Assembly (NCBI GenBank): GCA_051010055.1
Contig: JBPCVY010000047.1
Location: 1-19,618, forward strand
Length of the DNA stretch: 19,618 nt
Source: CAJQND01 sp051010055
Lineage (GTDB): Bacteria; Pseudomonadota; Alphaproteobacteria; Rhizobiales; CAJQND01
Direction: 5' to 3'
The notes beneath the pieces were generated by a model. It searched no databases and was not told the DNA's origin. It was given only the letters and a program-made list of their open reading frames with translations. A program made the translations under genes and the position numbers. How positions within the stretch are numbered: the first letter of the stretch is position 1; each line of letters opens with the position of its first letter. This document shows, piece by piece, positions 1-6,388 of the stretch.

Positions 1-130
1 GGGTCCAATTCAGGTGCAGAAGAGACGCGGAAAGTGGTGGTGCGTGTATTCGAATTAGCGCTCAACAGCTTGGCATTTAGCCGGTTTGTATCTTTGCCGC
101 CTCCTCCAACTGCTTCTCAACCTTCTCCCA

Positions 131-194
131 CCACGCAAGGCCGGATGCGCGGATTGATCAGCAGCCGGTGTTCAAGGAGTGGCAGAGGCAATGG
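131..194 (+). repeat. Dispersed repeat, copy 1
   Basis: A 64-bp stretch starting CCACGCAAGGCCGGATGCGC matches 2672-2735 without gaps at 54 of 64 positions, and its first 42 bases match 3098-3139 at 37 of 42. All three copies have the same orientation. The plus frame reads HARPDARIDQQPVFKEWQRQ and soon meets a stop. The minus frame reads LLINPRIRP and is also open. It could be the 3' end of a decayed gene family or a small intergenic repeat; I do not recognise it. Confidence 0.75.
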
Positions 195-591
195 GTTTGA
201 GAGGTGGTTAAACCGCCGTCACCGCTTTCCTCCGCCGCCAGCCCTTTATTGAGAAATGGCAGAAAGCGGGCTTGGTCGATGCCGGAAAGAACATGCTGGG
301 GGGCCAATTGAAGCCTGCACCGACGTCGTAGAAGAAAAGTCGAGCTGCAAGTCGTTATCAGCGCAGGCTTCACTTATTTGTTTAGGAACTTATGGTTACC
401 AAAGTGCTAAAGCCAGGATGAAGTCTGATGCACATTGCGGAGAAGTCGAAGCCCACGCCGATGTGCCGATGGGGGGAGGCCCTGAGCAACCGCTTTGCCC
501 GTCACAGGCTTCACGCACAGGTATAGAACCAAACGGTTCAAAAGCCCCTAACATAACAGGAGGCATCGTCGCGAAGTTCCAGCCATAAAGA

Positions 592-621
592 AACCCCGCC
601 GACTGCCCAATCGACGGGGTT
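592..621 (-). terminator. Terminator-like hairpin, leftward
   Basis: AACCCCG at 592-598 pairs with CGGGGTT at 615-621. The inner bases 600-602 pair with 611-613 around an 8-base loop, with one mismatch. Read on the minus strand the stem is followed by TTTCTTT, as expected for a leftward intrinsic terminator; on the plus strand there is no T run. No convincing leftward gene ends here. Confidence 0.5.
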
Positions 622-825
622 AGTCACCCTCAAGTTTCGGAATTTGCCCCCAGTCGCAAATGCCCGCTTAAGTGAACAACTAACTCATTTTGACGCTTCA
701 TTCTATTGAATTGGGGGCAGAGTTGGGTGTTTATAAACGGACGTGGCAAAATTATCACAACGGTCGATTGGCAAATTTTTATCCGTGTAGTGATAAAACC
801 AACAAGCTCGCGCCATAATCTAAAA

Positions 826-919
826 GCAAGTTAAAGGCGCTTGCACCAGCATCCACTACCCTGGTGGCAAGCCAAACTTGAGGCAACCCCGTCAGATGCG
901 ATTTCATCTGGCGGGTTTT
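826..919 (+). ncRNA. Candidate structured RNA or leader ending in a terminator
   Basis: A strong hairpin forms between 839-849 and 861-872 (GCTTGCACCAG against CTGGTGGCAAGC, one bulged G, 11-base loop). It is followed at 888-915 by a second long stem and a T run. An upstream GCAAG (826-830) could instead pair with the same CTTGC (840-844) that the main hairpin uses, so two folds exclude each other. That is the layout of an attenuator or riboswitch leader, or of a small RNA. I do not recognise an Rfam family. The 5' end is unknown; TATAAA at 732-737 is a weak promoter candidate. Confidence 0.35.
888..919 (+). terminator. Intrinsic terminator upstream of the GH19 gene
   Basis: CCCGTCAGATG (888-898) and CATCTGGCGGG (905-915) form an 11-bp stem with one G-T wobble and a 6-base loop, followed directly by TTTT. 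This is the best rightward terminator in the left third. No rightward protein gene ends just before it, which supports a non-coding transcript or a leader for the gene at 1099. Confidence 0.65.
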
Positions 920-1098
920 CTCCTTATTGGGTGGCACTTGTGGGGCGCCCAAATGCGCGGAATTTTCCAAAATTGCCGCAAACTCGGCACAAACCGTCTC
1001 CACCCTTGGTTTAAGCCTCTCGTTTCCATCACGAACCGGTCCTTCAACTCGAAACGGGGCAAAGTGTTCAAATCAAGATTGCGGGGAATGATCTTCAA

Positions 1099-1821
1099 AT
1101 GAGCGAACATATCAACCAGTACATGATCGAGCTTGAAGTTGCCGCTGCCGAGTACGCAAAAGCCGTGGCAACTGCACGTCAAAACTACCAAGAACGTAGT
1201 CGAACGCCATCTTCTGAGAAGACTGATAAGGAAAAGCAGTCAGCGGACAATCCCTTTAACGCGGGTGCTTTCTACGACAGTGTTAGGCACAGCCTTTTCG
1301 GAGGGACCTTAGATCAGGGGCAGGTCGATGGGATGGGTATTATTGGCCAAGCCTGCTCGATTGCCGAACTTGATCCTGCGCTGGAGCAATCTGCTTACGT
1401 TCTCGCAACTGTTTTTCATGAAACGGCTAGGACGATGCAACCGATTGAGGAGTATGGTGGATGGAACACCCGTTATGCACCTTGGTTTGGCCGTGGATAC
1501 GTTCAACTTACCTGGGAAGAAAACTACAAGAAGCAGCAGGACAAACTTCACGCTATCCCGCAAGTACACGAGTATTCTGTTCCTTATCAGGTGCATGATG
1601 ACTGGAACAATGCGCTTCATCCGACCACTTCCGCAATTATTACAGTCGGAGGAATGCGTGATGGCGATTTTACCGGCAAAGCGCTCAACGACTATATCCA
1701 ACCTGGATCTATCGACTACATCAACGCTCGACGTATTGTGAATGGGACAGACCGGGCGGAGCAAATCGCTGGGTATGCGGCCTTGTTCGAACAGGCATTC
1801 AGAACTGGATTGGCGTCTTAA
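1099..1821 (+). CDS. GH19-type chitinase/lysozyme-like hydrolase
   Basis: A 240-residue protein resembling glycoside hydrolase family 19 enzymes, many of which are phage or island endolysins that cut peptidoglycan or chitin. Visible features are a helical charged N-terminus (1-50); the catalytic segment AYVLATVFHETARTM (99-113), with the probable catalytic Glu108 and a second acidic pair Glu117/118; GRGYVQLTWEENY (131-143), the substrate-groove signature of the family; and a C-terminal helix AEQIAGYAALFEQAF (220-234). There is no signal peptide, as is usual for endolysins that need a holin or lysis. GGGGAA at 1083-1088 gives a ribosome site about ten bases before the ATG. It lies ahead of a small membrane protein gene and a small secreted protein gene. 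The exact substrate is not known; the family call is fairly safe. Confidence 0.82.
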   Translation: MSEHINQYMIELEVAAAEYAKAVATARQNYQERSRTPSSEKTDKEKQSADNPFNAGAFYDSVRHSLFGGTLDQGQVDGMGIIGQACSIAELDPALEQSAYVLATVFHETARTMQPIEEYGGWNTRYAPWFGRGYVQLTWEENYKKQQDKLHAIPQVHEYSVPYQVHDDWNNALHPTTSAIITVGGMRDGDFTGKALNDYIQPGSIDYINARRIVNGTDRAEQIAGYAALFEQAFRTGLAS

Positions 1822-2112
1822 TTCGCGAAAACGCCAGCGCGTCCGCTTCAAACTTTGTCTTTGAAGAGGATGTCGGAGCAACGTCTTTCCGCTCTTTGTC
1901 TAATGTTCCGGCAAACCGAGTGGATACGTCGAACGACATTGACCCCATAGCGCCATTTCTTAACCCCGCCGGATCAATCTGGCCAGCGATTGTTCCGTTT
2001 CAGCGTCTGTCTGCTCAAAGCTTGTTGTTGACCAAGATCAATGCCGGAAGTTGTGGGTGTATTACTATTTTTCCCGTACAAATAATGCGCACTTTTCTAA
2101 TAGAGGGTTCTA
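1822..2112 (+). other. Spacer with an open frame continuing past the GH19 stop
   Basis: No separate gene is convincing. The reading frame starting at 1803 (one frame off the hydrolase) stays open across the hydrolase stop to 2135 and encodes segments such as ENASASASNFVFEEDVG. This could be a former C-terminal extension lost by a frameshift, or chance. The bases just before 2113 (AGAGGGTTCTA) form the ribosome site of the next gene. Confidence 0.35.
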
Positions 2113-2427
2113 ATGCTAGACCGCGAATGGCATGAGGTTTTGGCCATTTTTACCTACCTCTTGGCTCAGATTGTAGTTGCATGGATTTCGTTCGAGCACA
2201 TATCAACTCCTAGCCTTTATTTGCTTGGGGGTGGTCTTCTTTTCATGCTTTTCGCGTTTATATTGGTGATGATGGATCTTGAAAGCGTTTCATCTTGGCT
2301 GTCGTTTTCGCGAGAGAGGAACAAAGCAAAAAATGCCAAACTGCTTGAGCTAGTTGAGATGAACAAGACGCTTACAGCGGAAAATTCGAGCCTAAAAAAG
2401 CAACTACAACGACTAGAAAGTTCCTAA
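2113..2427 (+). CDS. Small two-helix membrane protein with coiled-coil tail
   Basis: A 104-residue protein of unknown family. Hydrophobic segments at about residues 9-27 and 36-55 look like two membrane helices. A charged, heptad-like C-terminus (about 68-102, ending LKKQLQRLESS) should form a cytoplasmic or periplasmic coiled coil. AGAGGG sits a good distance before the ATG. Its stop codon overlaps the start of the next gene by one base (TAATG), so the two are probably translated together. The size and topology would fit a holin- or spanin-like helper for the hydrolase upstream, but no sequence signature proves that. Confidence 0.65.
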   Translation: MLDREWHEVLAIFTYLLAQIVVAWISFEHISTPSLYLLGGGLLFMLFAFILVMMDLESVSSWLSFSRERNKAKNAKLLELVEMNKTLTAENSSLKKQLQRLESS

Positions 2428-2642
2428 TGAATTTGAGCCACACGCATCGCCAAGCCGTCATCGTCGGACTGATCACTACAAGTTTATTCGCTTTTAGCAG
2501 TTCGCGTGCCGCAGTTGCGCAAAAGAAAACGAGCAAGAAAAAGGCAACCAAACAACCTCAGAGAAGAGGATTTGGTAGCCCAAACAGCCCTTATAAAGGC
2601 AAACGAAGCAGCGGTTGTTGCGGGGGTGGCGGTGGTCGGTAA
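2427..2642 (+). CDS. Small basic secreted protein, Gly/Cys-rich tail
   Basis: A 71-residue protein. The first 30 residues look like a signal peptide: HRQAVIVGLITTSLFAF followed by SSSRAAVAQ, with likely cleavage after AVA. The mature part is very basic (KKTSKKKATK) and ends in GCCGGGGGR with paired cysteines. There is no lipobox, so it is not an Rz1-type lipoprotein. The start overlaps the upstream stop codon, pointing to translational coupling. I do not recognise a family; a periplasmic or exported cationic peptide is all that can be said. Confidence 0.55.
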   Translation: MNLSHTHRQAVIVGLITTSLFAFSSSRAAVAQKKTSKKKATKQPQRRGFGSPNSPYKGKRSSGCCGGGGGR

Positions 2643-2671
2643 GACCTTTCCCTAAGAACAGTTGAATATTG

Positions 2672-2735
2672 CCACGCAAGGCCGGATGCGCGGGTTGATC
2701 GGAACCTGGCGTTTCAGGAATGGCAGAGGCAGTGG
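2672..2735 (+). repeat. Dispersed repeat, copy 2
   Basis: Matches copy 1 (131-194) over 64 ungapped bases with 10 differences. The plus frame is open as HARPDARVDRNLAFQEWQRQ and ends soon after in FNSE and a stop. Together with copy 1 it brackets the GH19 cassette in direct orientation. Confidence 0.75.
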
Positions 2736-2856
2736 TTCAACAGCGAATAACAATATATTTGAGCGTCTCCGTACCTACACCCATGTATAGCTTGTTGGTC
2801 AAAGGTAGTTTTTCTACTTTCTAAATACACAATCTCTTACTAATTCCCTTTCGGGA

Positions 2857-2886
2857 GCCGCGTCTGAAAAGGTGCGGCATTTTTTT
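2857..2886 (+). terminator. Intrinsic terminator
   Basis: GCCGC (2857-2861) pairs with GCGGC (2874-2878) around a 12-base loop, followed by ATTTTTTT. It lies about 215 bases after the small secreted protein gene, so it could end that transcript. Confidence 0.6.
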
Positions 2887-3044
2887 GCCCAAATGCAGAC
2901 TGAAAGCGTCAGGCCAACTGCTTGAAATGGGCTGCGGCAAATGCAGCCACACCAAACCACCGCGTTACATCGAAAAACGAATTCTAAATATTTGTTTGTT
3001 AGGGTAAGTACTTCCCCCTTCCTGGGCGTTTCCTCCTAAGACTT

Positions 3045-3076
3045 GGGCCGGCGCATGTTTGTGTCGGCCTCTTTTT
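3045..3076 (+). terminator. Possible intrinsic terminator
   Basis: GGGCCG (3045-3050) pairs with CGGCCT (3065-3070) with one G-T pair, followed by CTTTTT. No rightward gene ends near it. It overlaps the leftward open frame of repeat copy 3, so its role is uncertain. Confidence 0.4.
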
Positions 3077-3097
3077 GCTGCCACCAGCCGACTATCG

Positions 3098-3139
3098 CCA
3101 CGAAAGGCCGGATGCGCGGGTCGATAAGCAGCCAGTGTT
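3098..3139 (+). repeat. Dispersed repeat, copy 3 (partial)
   Basis: The first 42 bases of copy 1 recur here with 5 differences. Similarity stops after GTGTT at 3139, about 27 bases before the duplicated IS target. The truncated permease gene would meet this border if the IS were removed, so the repeat end marks a likely recombination junction. Confidence 0.65.
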
Positions 3140-3166
3140 TTTGAGAGCCGACTTAATCACCTGTCC

Positions 3167-3170
3167 AATC
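3167..3170 (+). repeat. IS target-site duplication, left
   Basis: AATC directly before the IS end, repeated exactly at 4371-4374 after the other end. A 4-bp duplication is typical of the IS407 branch of the IS3 family. Confidence 0.75.
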
Positions 3171-3185
3171 TGTCCAGCCCCAATT

Positions 3186-3995
3186 TTATGTACCACTTTT
3201 TGAGAGAGTTTCTGGGACTGGTGGACGCATGTTCAGAGCCTGATGCGGCCTGATCTGGTTGTACTGCTTAAGCCATGTGTTGATGACAATCTGTGCCTGT
3301 TTGGTTGTGTGGAACCACTCGGCATTTAAAACCTCCCGACGCAACGTGCCATTGAACCGCTCATCGTATCCGTTCTCCCAAGGCGATCCTGGATATATCT
3401 GGATTGGCTCTACCCCAATCTTCAGCAACTGTTTCTGAAGGGAAGCTGCAATAAACTCCGGACCATTGTCAGAGCGAATGTATTCCGGTTTGCCACGCTC
3501 AAGCAGCAACGGGTAGAGCGCTTCCAGCACATCATCGCTATTCATTCTCAACCGGGCAACAACGCACAGTGCTTCACGGGTATATTCGTCCAGCACGGTC
3601 AACATCTTGTAGGGCCGTCCGTTGCTCAATCGATCATGAACAAAGTCTACGCTCCAGATGTGATTGGGATATTGAGGCCTGAGCCGGATAACCGAACTGT
3701 CTTTGTGATACAGCCGCTTGCGTTTCTTGTGCCGCTCAGGGAGTTGGAGACCTTCCTCGCGCCACAAGCGTTCAATCTTCTTGAGATTGACCTTCCAGCC
3801 TTCGATGCGCAAAAGCGCGGCAATCTTGCGATAGCCATAGCGTCTATACTGTTTCGCCAACCGGACCATCGCCAGGCGTAGAGCGTCTTCACCATCTTTG
3901 GACACAGCCTTGTAATGCATCGTGCTGCGTGCCACGCCCACCACCCGACAGGTCCGGCGCTCCGAAGTTGCAAGCTTCTGGCGAACGTGAACCAC
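3186..3995 (-). CDS. IS3-family transposase OrfB (DDE integrase domain)
   Basis: A 269-residue catalytic part of the transposase. An N-terminal HTH_21-like region (RYGYRKIAALLRIEGWKVN) precedes an rve integrase core. The DDE triad is visible: Asp in WSVDFVHD, Asp in RSDNGPEF, and Glu in NGYDERFNG, with 35 residues between the second Asp and the Glu, as in IS3 relatives. The C-terminus YNQIRPHQALNMRPP is also typical. It is probably made mainly as an OrfAB fusion by a -1 shift in orfA: the orfB frame is open upstream of the ATG at 3995 all the way to the slippery site. The stop lies 15 bases from the IS end. Confidence 0.92.
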   Translation of the reverse strand: MVHVRQKLATSERRTCRVVGVARSTMHYKAVSKDGEDALRLAMVRLAKQYRRYGYRKIAALLRIEGWKVNLKKIERLWREEGLQLPERHKKRKRLYHKDSSVIRLRPQYPNHIWSVDFVHDRLSNGRPYKMLTVLDEYTREALCVVARLRMNSDDVLEALYPLLLERGKPEYIRSDNGPEFIAASLQKQLLKIGVEPIQIYPGSPWENGYDERFNGTLRREVLNAEWFHTTKQAQIVINTWLKQYNQIRPHQALNMRPPVPETLSKSGT

Positions 3996-4018
3996 CGCTC
4001 GGCGAAGCAGATCAGTCG

Positions 4019-4306
4019 TCAGGCTTTCGGCTTTAAAAAATCAAGGCTCTCCTTCAGGATCAACTTGTCCAACTCCAGCTCAGCAACAATCTTCCTGAGA
4101 CGATCATTCTCTTTCTTAAGCGCCTTCAACTTTGCCAAGTCAGAACGACCCATACCGCCAAAACGCCTGCGCCAACCATAATAGGTCTTGTCAGAGATGC
4201 CTGCGTGTCGACACGCGCTCACAACATCCATACCACCATGCACGTTGACTTCAATCTCACGCAGGAGACGCAGAATATCTTCGTCTGAGTATCTTTTTCT
4301 AGCCAT
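4019..4306 (-). CDS. IS3-family transposase OrfA (HTH_8 protein)
   Basis: A 95-residue protein starting MARKRYSDEDILRLLREI, with a helix-turn-helix (VVSACRHAGISDKTYYGWRRRFGGM) that binds the IS ends and a C-terminal leucine-zipper-like helix (KALKKENDRLRKIVAELELD). I chose the ATG at 4306 because GGAGAGAG lies just upstream; the frame is open to 4345 but without a site. The gene ends ESLDFLKPKA and carries the slippery sequence that gives the OrfAB fusion. Confidence 0.88.
   Translation of the reverse strand: MARKRYSDEDILRLLREIEVNVHGGMDVVSACRHAGISDKTYYGWRRRFGGMGRSDLAKLKALKKENDRLRKIVAELELDKLILKESLDFLKPKA
4034..4040 (-). promoter_or_regulatory. Programmed -1 frameshift site (T TTT TTA)
   Basis: On the minus strand orfA reads gaT TTT TTA AAG, placing a T TTT TTA heptamer in the right phase for tandem -1 slippage. 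After the shift the frame continues AAA GCC GAA AGC CTG without stops into orfB. Such frameshifting is known for IS3 elements; that it happens here is inference. Confidence 0.75.
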
Positions 4307-4370
4307 GATAAAACTCTCTCCGTGGCAGAGTTTCAAAAAAATCATGGCACAGTTTTAGGGGGCTAAGACA

Positions 4371-4374
4371 AATC
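4371..4374 (+). repeat. IS target-site duplication, right
   Basis: AATC directly after the IS end, identical to 3167-3170. It lies within the permease reading frame. Confidence 0.75.
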
Positions 4375-5117
4375 CCGATTATAAGGCAACCGAGGAGGGC
4401 GCCGGGAATCGACCCGAAACCGCCCACGACCGCGCCCGCAAAGGCCTTGATGCCAAACGCACTCATCCCGGTGTCCACCTGGGTAACAGGCGCCATCATC
4501 ACTCCGGCAATGGCGGCAACCATGGCGGCGATTGCCCACACGAGCGAGATCAGCCGTTTTACTGGTATCCGGCAAAAGTAGGCAGCGAGCTGGTTTTGTG
4601 AGGCAGCCTGAATTGCCAGCCCTGTCCGGGTTCTGGAAAAGAAAAAATAGAGAAGCACGCATAGAAAGACCGTGCCGGCAATGATGGCAATGCAATCCAG
4701 ACCGATCACCAGCGGGCCGATTTCGATGTCGCTTTGGAACGGCACCGTTAAAGCTTGCGGCGACCATCCCCAAATCATGCCCGCCAGCGAGCGCAGCATG
4801 AGCGCGATCGCAACGGTGAGGATGAAAATGATTGCCTGGGATTCGCCGACCACCAGGCGCATTACTGCCGCATCCAGAATGTAGCCAAAAACGCCCAAGG
4901 AGAGGATGCCAAGCGTCGCCGCGAGCCAGAAATTGAGCCCCATAATCTCGGCAAACGTGAGCACCATGAACGCCCCGAGCATCATCAGCTCACCATGGGC
5001 GAAGTTGATGATTTCGGTCGCTCTGTAGATAAAAACAAACCCGATAGCGACCAGCGCATATGCGCAGCCCTGGGAAATACCTATCAAAATCAGCTGGATC
5101 GCATCGGAAAACTGCAT
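4371..5117 (-). pseudogene. Branched-chain amino acid ABC permease, LivH type, 3' end lost
   Basis: The first 249 codons of a LivH-family inner membrane permease, which moves branched-chain amino acids or related compounds. The N-terminus FSDAIQLILIGISQGCAYAL, the GELMMLGAFM segment and the AFAGAVVGGFGSIPGALLG signature near the C-terminus are characteristic. The family is usually about 285-310 residues, so the last membrane helix is missing. The IS cuts the gene after IIGI, and the frame then runs into the IS to a stop at 4299. Without the IS it would read GQVIKSALKN and stop inside repeat copy 3, so the gene was already damaged by an earlier rearrangement. No livM, livG or livF is present to the left. 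Confidence 0.85.
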
Positions 5118-5280
5118 GGCCGCACCTACAACCGGAACCGGTTTGCAGCCACTACGACCGGCCTTCCTGCCGCCATCTTCCTCATTCTCCGCTCCGTTGG
5201 GTCTCGAATTTGTTGGTCAGGCCATCCGGCTTTTCTCAACAGCCAGGAGCACAGGTTTATAGCGAGTTTTCCTCTATTCA

Positions 5281-5325
5281 GTTACATAAATTACTAAATA
5301 GTTACATGTCAACTCGATTCATGTT
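5281..5325. promoter_or_regulatory. Operator-like repeats between livH and the TetR gene
   Basis: GTTACAT occurs twice as a direct repeat (5281-5287 and 5301-5307), 20 bases apart, about two helical turns. The second copy also starts an imperfect inverted repeat, ACATG (5304-5308) against CATGT (5320-5324). The site lies between divergent genes, where TetR-family repressors often bind. It is a candidate only. Confidence 0.4.
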
Positions 5326-5440
5326 AGATTGCAGCAAGGTTCATCACCTCTTGGCAAATCGCACTTGTTGACTGGAGCAGAATTCGATCATATTGAAACC
5401 TGATCTGACCATTGGGCCAGACCTTGGAAGTTGGGAAAAT

Positions 5441-6055
5441 ATGAGCAAAGCAGAATGGAATAACGCCGTTGCGAGCCGCGATGAACAGAGGCGCCAGAAG
5501 CGCTTGGCGGTTTTGCGGACCGGCGCGCGCCTGTTTAACGAGCACGGGTTCGACCGCACCACCCTAGATGATATAGCCGGAGAGTTGAATGTCTCAAAGA
5601 GGACGCTCTACTATTATGTGAAGAGCAAGGAAGAGATCCTTTTTGAATGTAACCGGCTCGGGATTGAGTACACCGAAGATCTTACGGTCTGCTGCAGCAA
5701 TCCGGACATGCCGGTGTTAGAGCGCATCAGCTTGCTGCTCCGCGGTTATGCGGAATTGCTTGCCGAAGACATGGGGGCTTGTCTTGTTCTGTCGAAAGAC
5801 ACTTCGTTGTCCGGGCCGAACCGTGATGTGCTGGTGCAGGCACGGCGTTCATTCGATAATGACCTGCGCGAACTCATTGTCGCGGGAATTGAGGTTGGAT
5901 CAATCAGGCAGTGCGATCCGAAACTCACCGCCGCTGCGATATTTGGAGCCTTCAACTGGATACCTCATTGGAACCGTAACAAATCCCCAATTCCACATGA
6001 GGAAATTGCCGACCAGTATATCGATCTATTTGTGGAAGGTTTGCGAAAGCGCTGA
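5441..6055 (+). CDS. TetR/AcrR-family transcriptional regulator
   Basis: A 204-residue regulator. The N-terminal domain (about 17-65) shows LAVLRTGARLFNEHGFDRTT, then DDIAGELNVSKRTLYYYVKSKEEIL, the classic TetR helix-turn-helix. The rest is a helical ligand-binding domain resembling those of acyl-CoA or fatty-acid sensing members. I prefer ATG 5441, with GGAAGTTGGGA just upstream; a TTG at 5393 in the same frame would add 16 residues. It is divergent from the livH remnant and may have controlled that transport operon and itself. The ligand is unknown. Confidence 0.85.
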   Translation: MSKAEWNNAVASRDEQRRQKRLAVLRTGARLFNEHGFDRTTLDDIAGELNVSKRTLYYYVKSKEEILFECNRLGIEYTEDLTVCCSNPDMPVLERISLLLRGYAELLAEDMGACLVLSKDTSLSGPNRDVLVQARRSFDNDLRELIVAGIEVGSIRQCDPKLTAAAIFGAFNWIPHWNRNKSPIPHEEIADQYIDLFVEGLRKR

Positions 6056-6103
6056 AACTCGGAGTGCTTCAAAAAACTTCCTCACCGAGGGAATTCGTTT
6101 GAA

Positions 6104-6388
6104 TTAGGCGTTGGGCCCGAGCGCGCCCACGAACTCTATGCCGGCGCTGTTTTCAGAGCGCCACTTCACCCGGCATTCAGTAATGTCCGGCCGGCCCCGT
6201 AGGCGCAGGTAAATGAAATCAGAAAGCTCTTCCGCGTTTGGTGTGCTGATCAATGCCCCGCCTTCAGAAATATTGTGGACTGAGCATTCAACCAAAGCGT
6301 CAACTGCCGGGTCAACGAACCAGGCCAAATCGTAGAGGCTACGCCGCTTGCTTTGGCGTTCGAGATCAAATTCTTTGTTACTCTGCAA
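6104..6388 (-). CDS. PilZ-domain protein
   Basis: A 94-residue single-domain protein. It shows the c-di-GMP binding signature of PilZ: an N-terminal Arg cluster matching RxxxR (RQSKR, about 11-15) and NISEGGAL (N-x-S-x-x-G, about 39-46). The barrel end CRVKWRSENSAGIEFVG is also typical. It is convergent with the TetR gene. It may be a c-di-GMP receptor for a surface or motility process; a second PilZ gene and a pilin gene lie nearby. Confidence 0.82.
   Translation of the reverse strand: MQSNKEFDLERQSKRRSLYDLAWFVDPAVDALVECSVHNISEGGALISTPNAEELSDFIYLRLRGRPDITECRVKWRSENSAGIEFVGALGPNA

Larger units (their letters stand above)
1..1098. other. Gene-poor region before the GH19 gene
   Basis: I see no convincing protein gene here. 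The open frames are short, overlap on both strands and lack family resemblance or good ribosome sites. A 40-codon stretch on the plus strand near 212-330 reads like the end of a protein, but no start is visible, so it may be a gene remnant. The region holds repeat copy 1 (131-194), a hairpin at 592-621, an 8-bp inverted repeat (TGCCCCCA at 645-652, TGGGGGCA at 712-719) and a candidate structured RNA ending at 919. The look is of decayed or mobile-derived DNA. Confidence 0.5.
2643..3166. other. Intergenic repeat and terminator region
   Basis: No protein gene is supported. The stretch carries repeat copies 2 and 3, two terminator-like hairpins (2857-2886 and 3045-3076) and AT-rich spacer. On the minus strand at about 3044-3142 an open frame reads LLIDPRIRPFVAIVGWWQQK and stops shortly after. 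It looks like the end of a protein whose 5' part is missing. Confidence 0.45.
3171..4370 (-). mobile_element. Complete IS3-family (IS407-like) insertion sequence
   Basis: A 1200-bp element. Its ends are imperfect inverted repeats: the left starts TGTCCAGCCCC and the right, read inward, TGTCTTAGCCCC; both continue with an AT-rich block and reach a CCA. It is flanked by AATC on each side. It carries orfA (HTH) and orfB (DDE transposase) on the minus strand with a slippery frameshift site between them. Both frames are intact, so it may still be active. It interrupts a livH-type permease gene. Confidence 0.88.

Noticed and set aside
34..588. Two rightward open frames (34-252 and 256-588)
   Set aside because: Low-complexity, Ser/Pro/Arg-rich text, no ribosome site and no family resemblance; they overlap repeat copy 1 and leftward frames equally open.
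779..1191. Leftward open frames of 74 and 95 codons
   Set aside because: They lie across the strong hairpins and the start of the GH19 gene; composition fits translation of structured non-coding DNA rather than a protein.
2635..2652. Short hairpin GGTC/GACC after the small secreted protein gene
   Set aside because: Four base pairs and only three T; the hairpin at 2857-2886 is a better terminator.
3098..3139. Repeat copies as CRISPR repeats
   Set aside because: Only three copies, hundreds to thousands of bases apart, diverged, and no cas genes.
4363..5371. Other open frames overlapping livH on both strands
   Set aside because: They are shadows of the permease reading frame, which alone shows family motifs.
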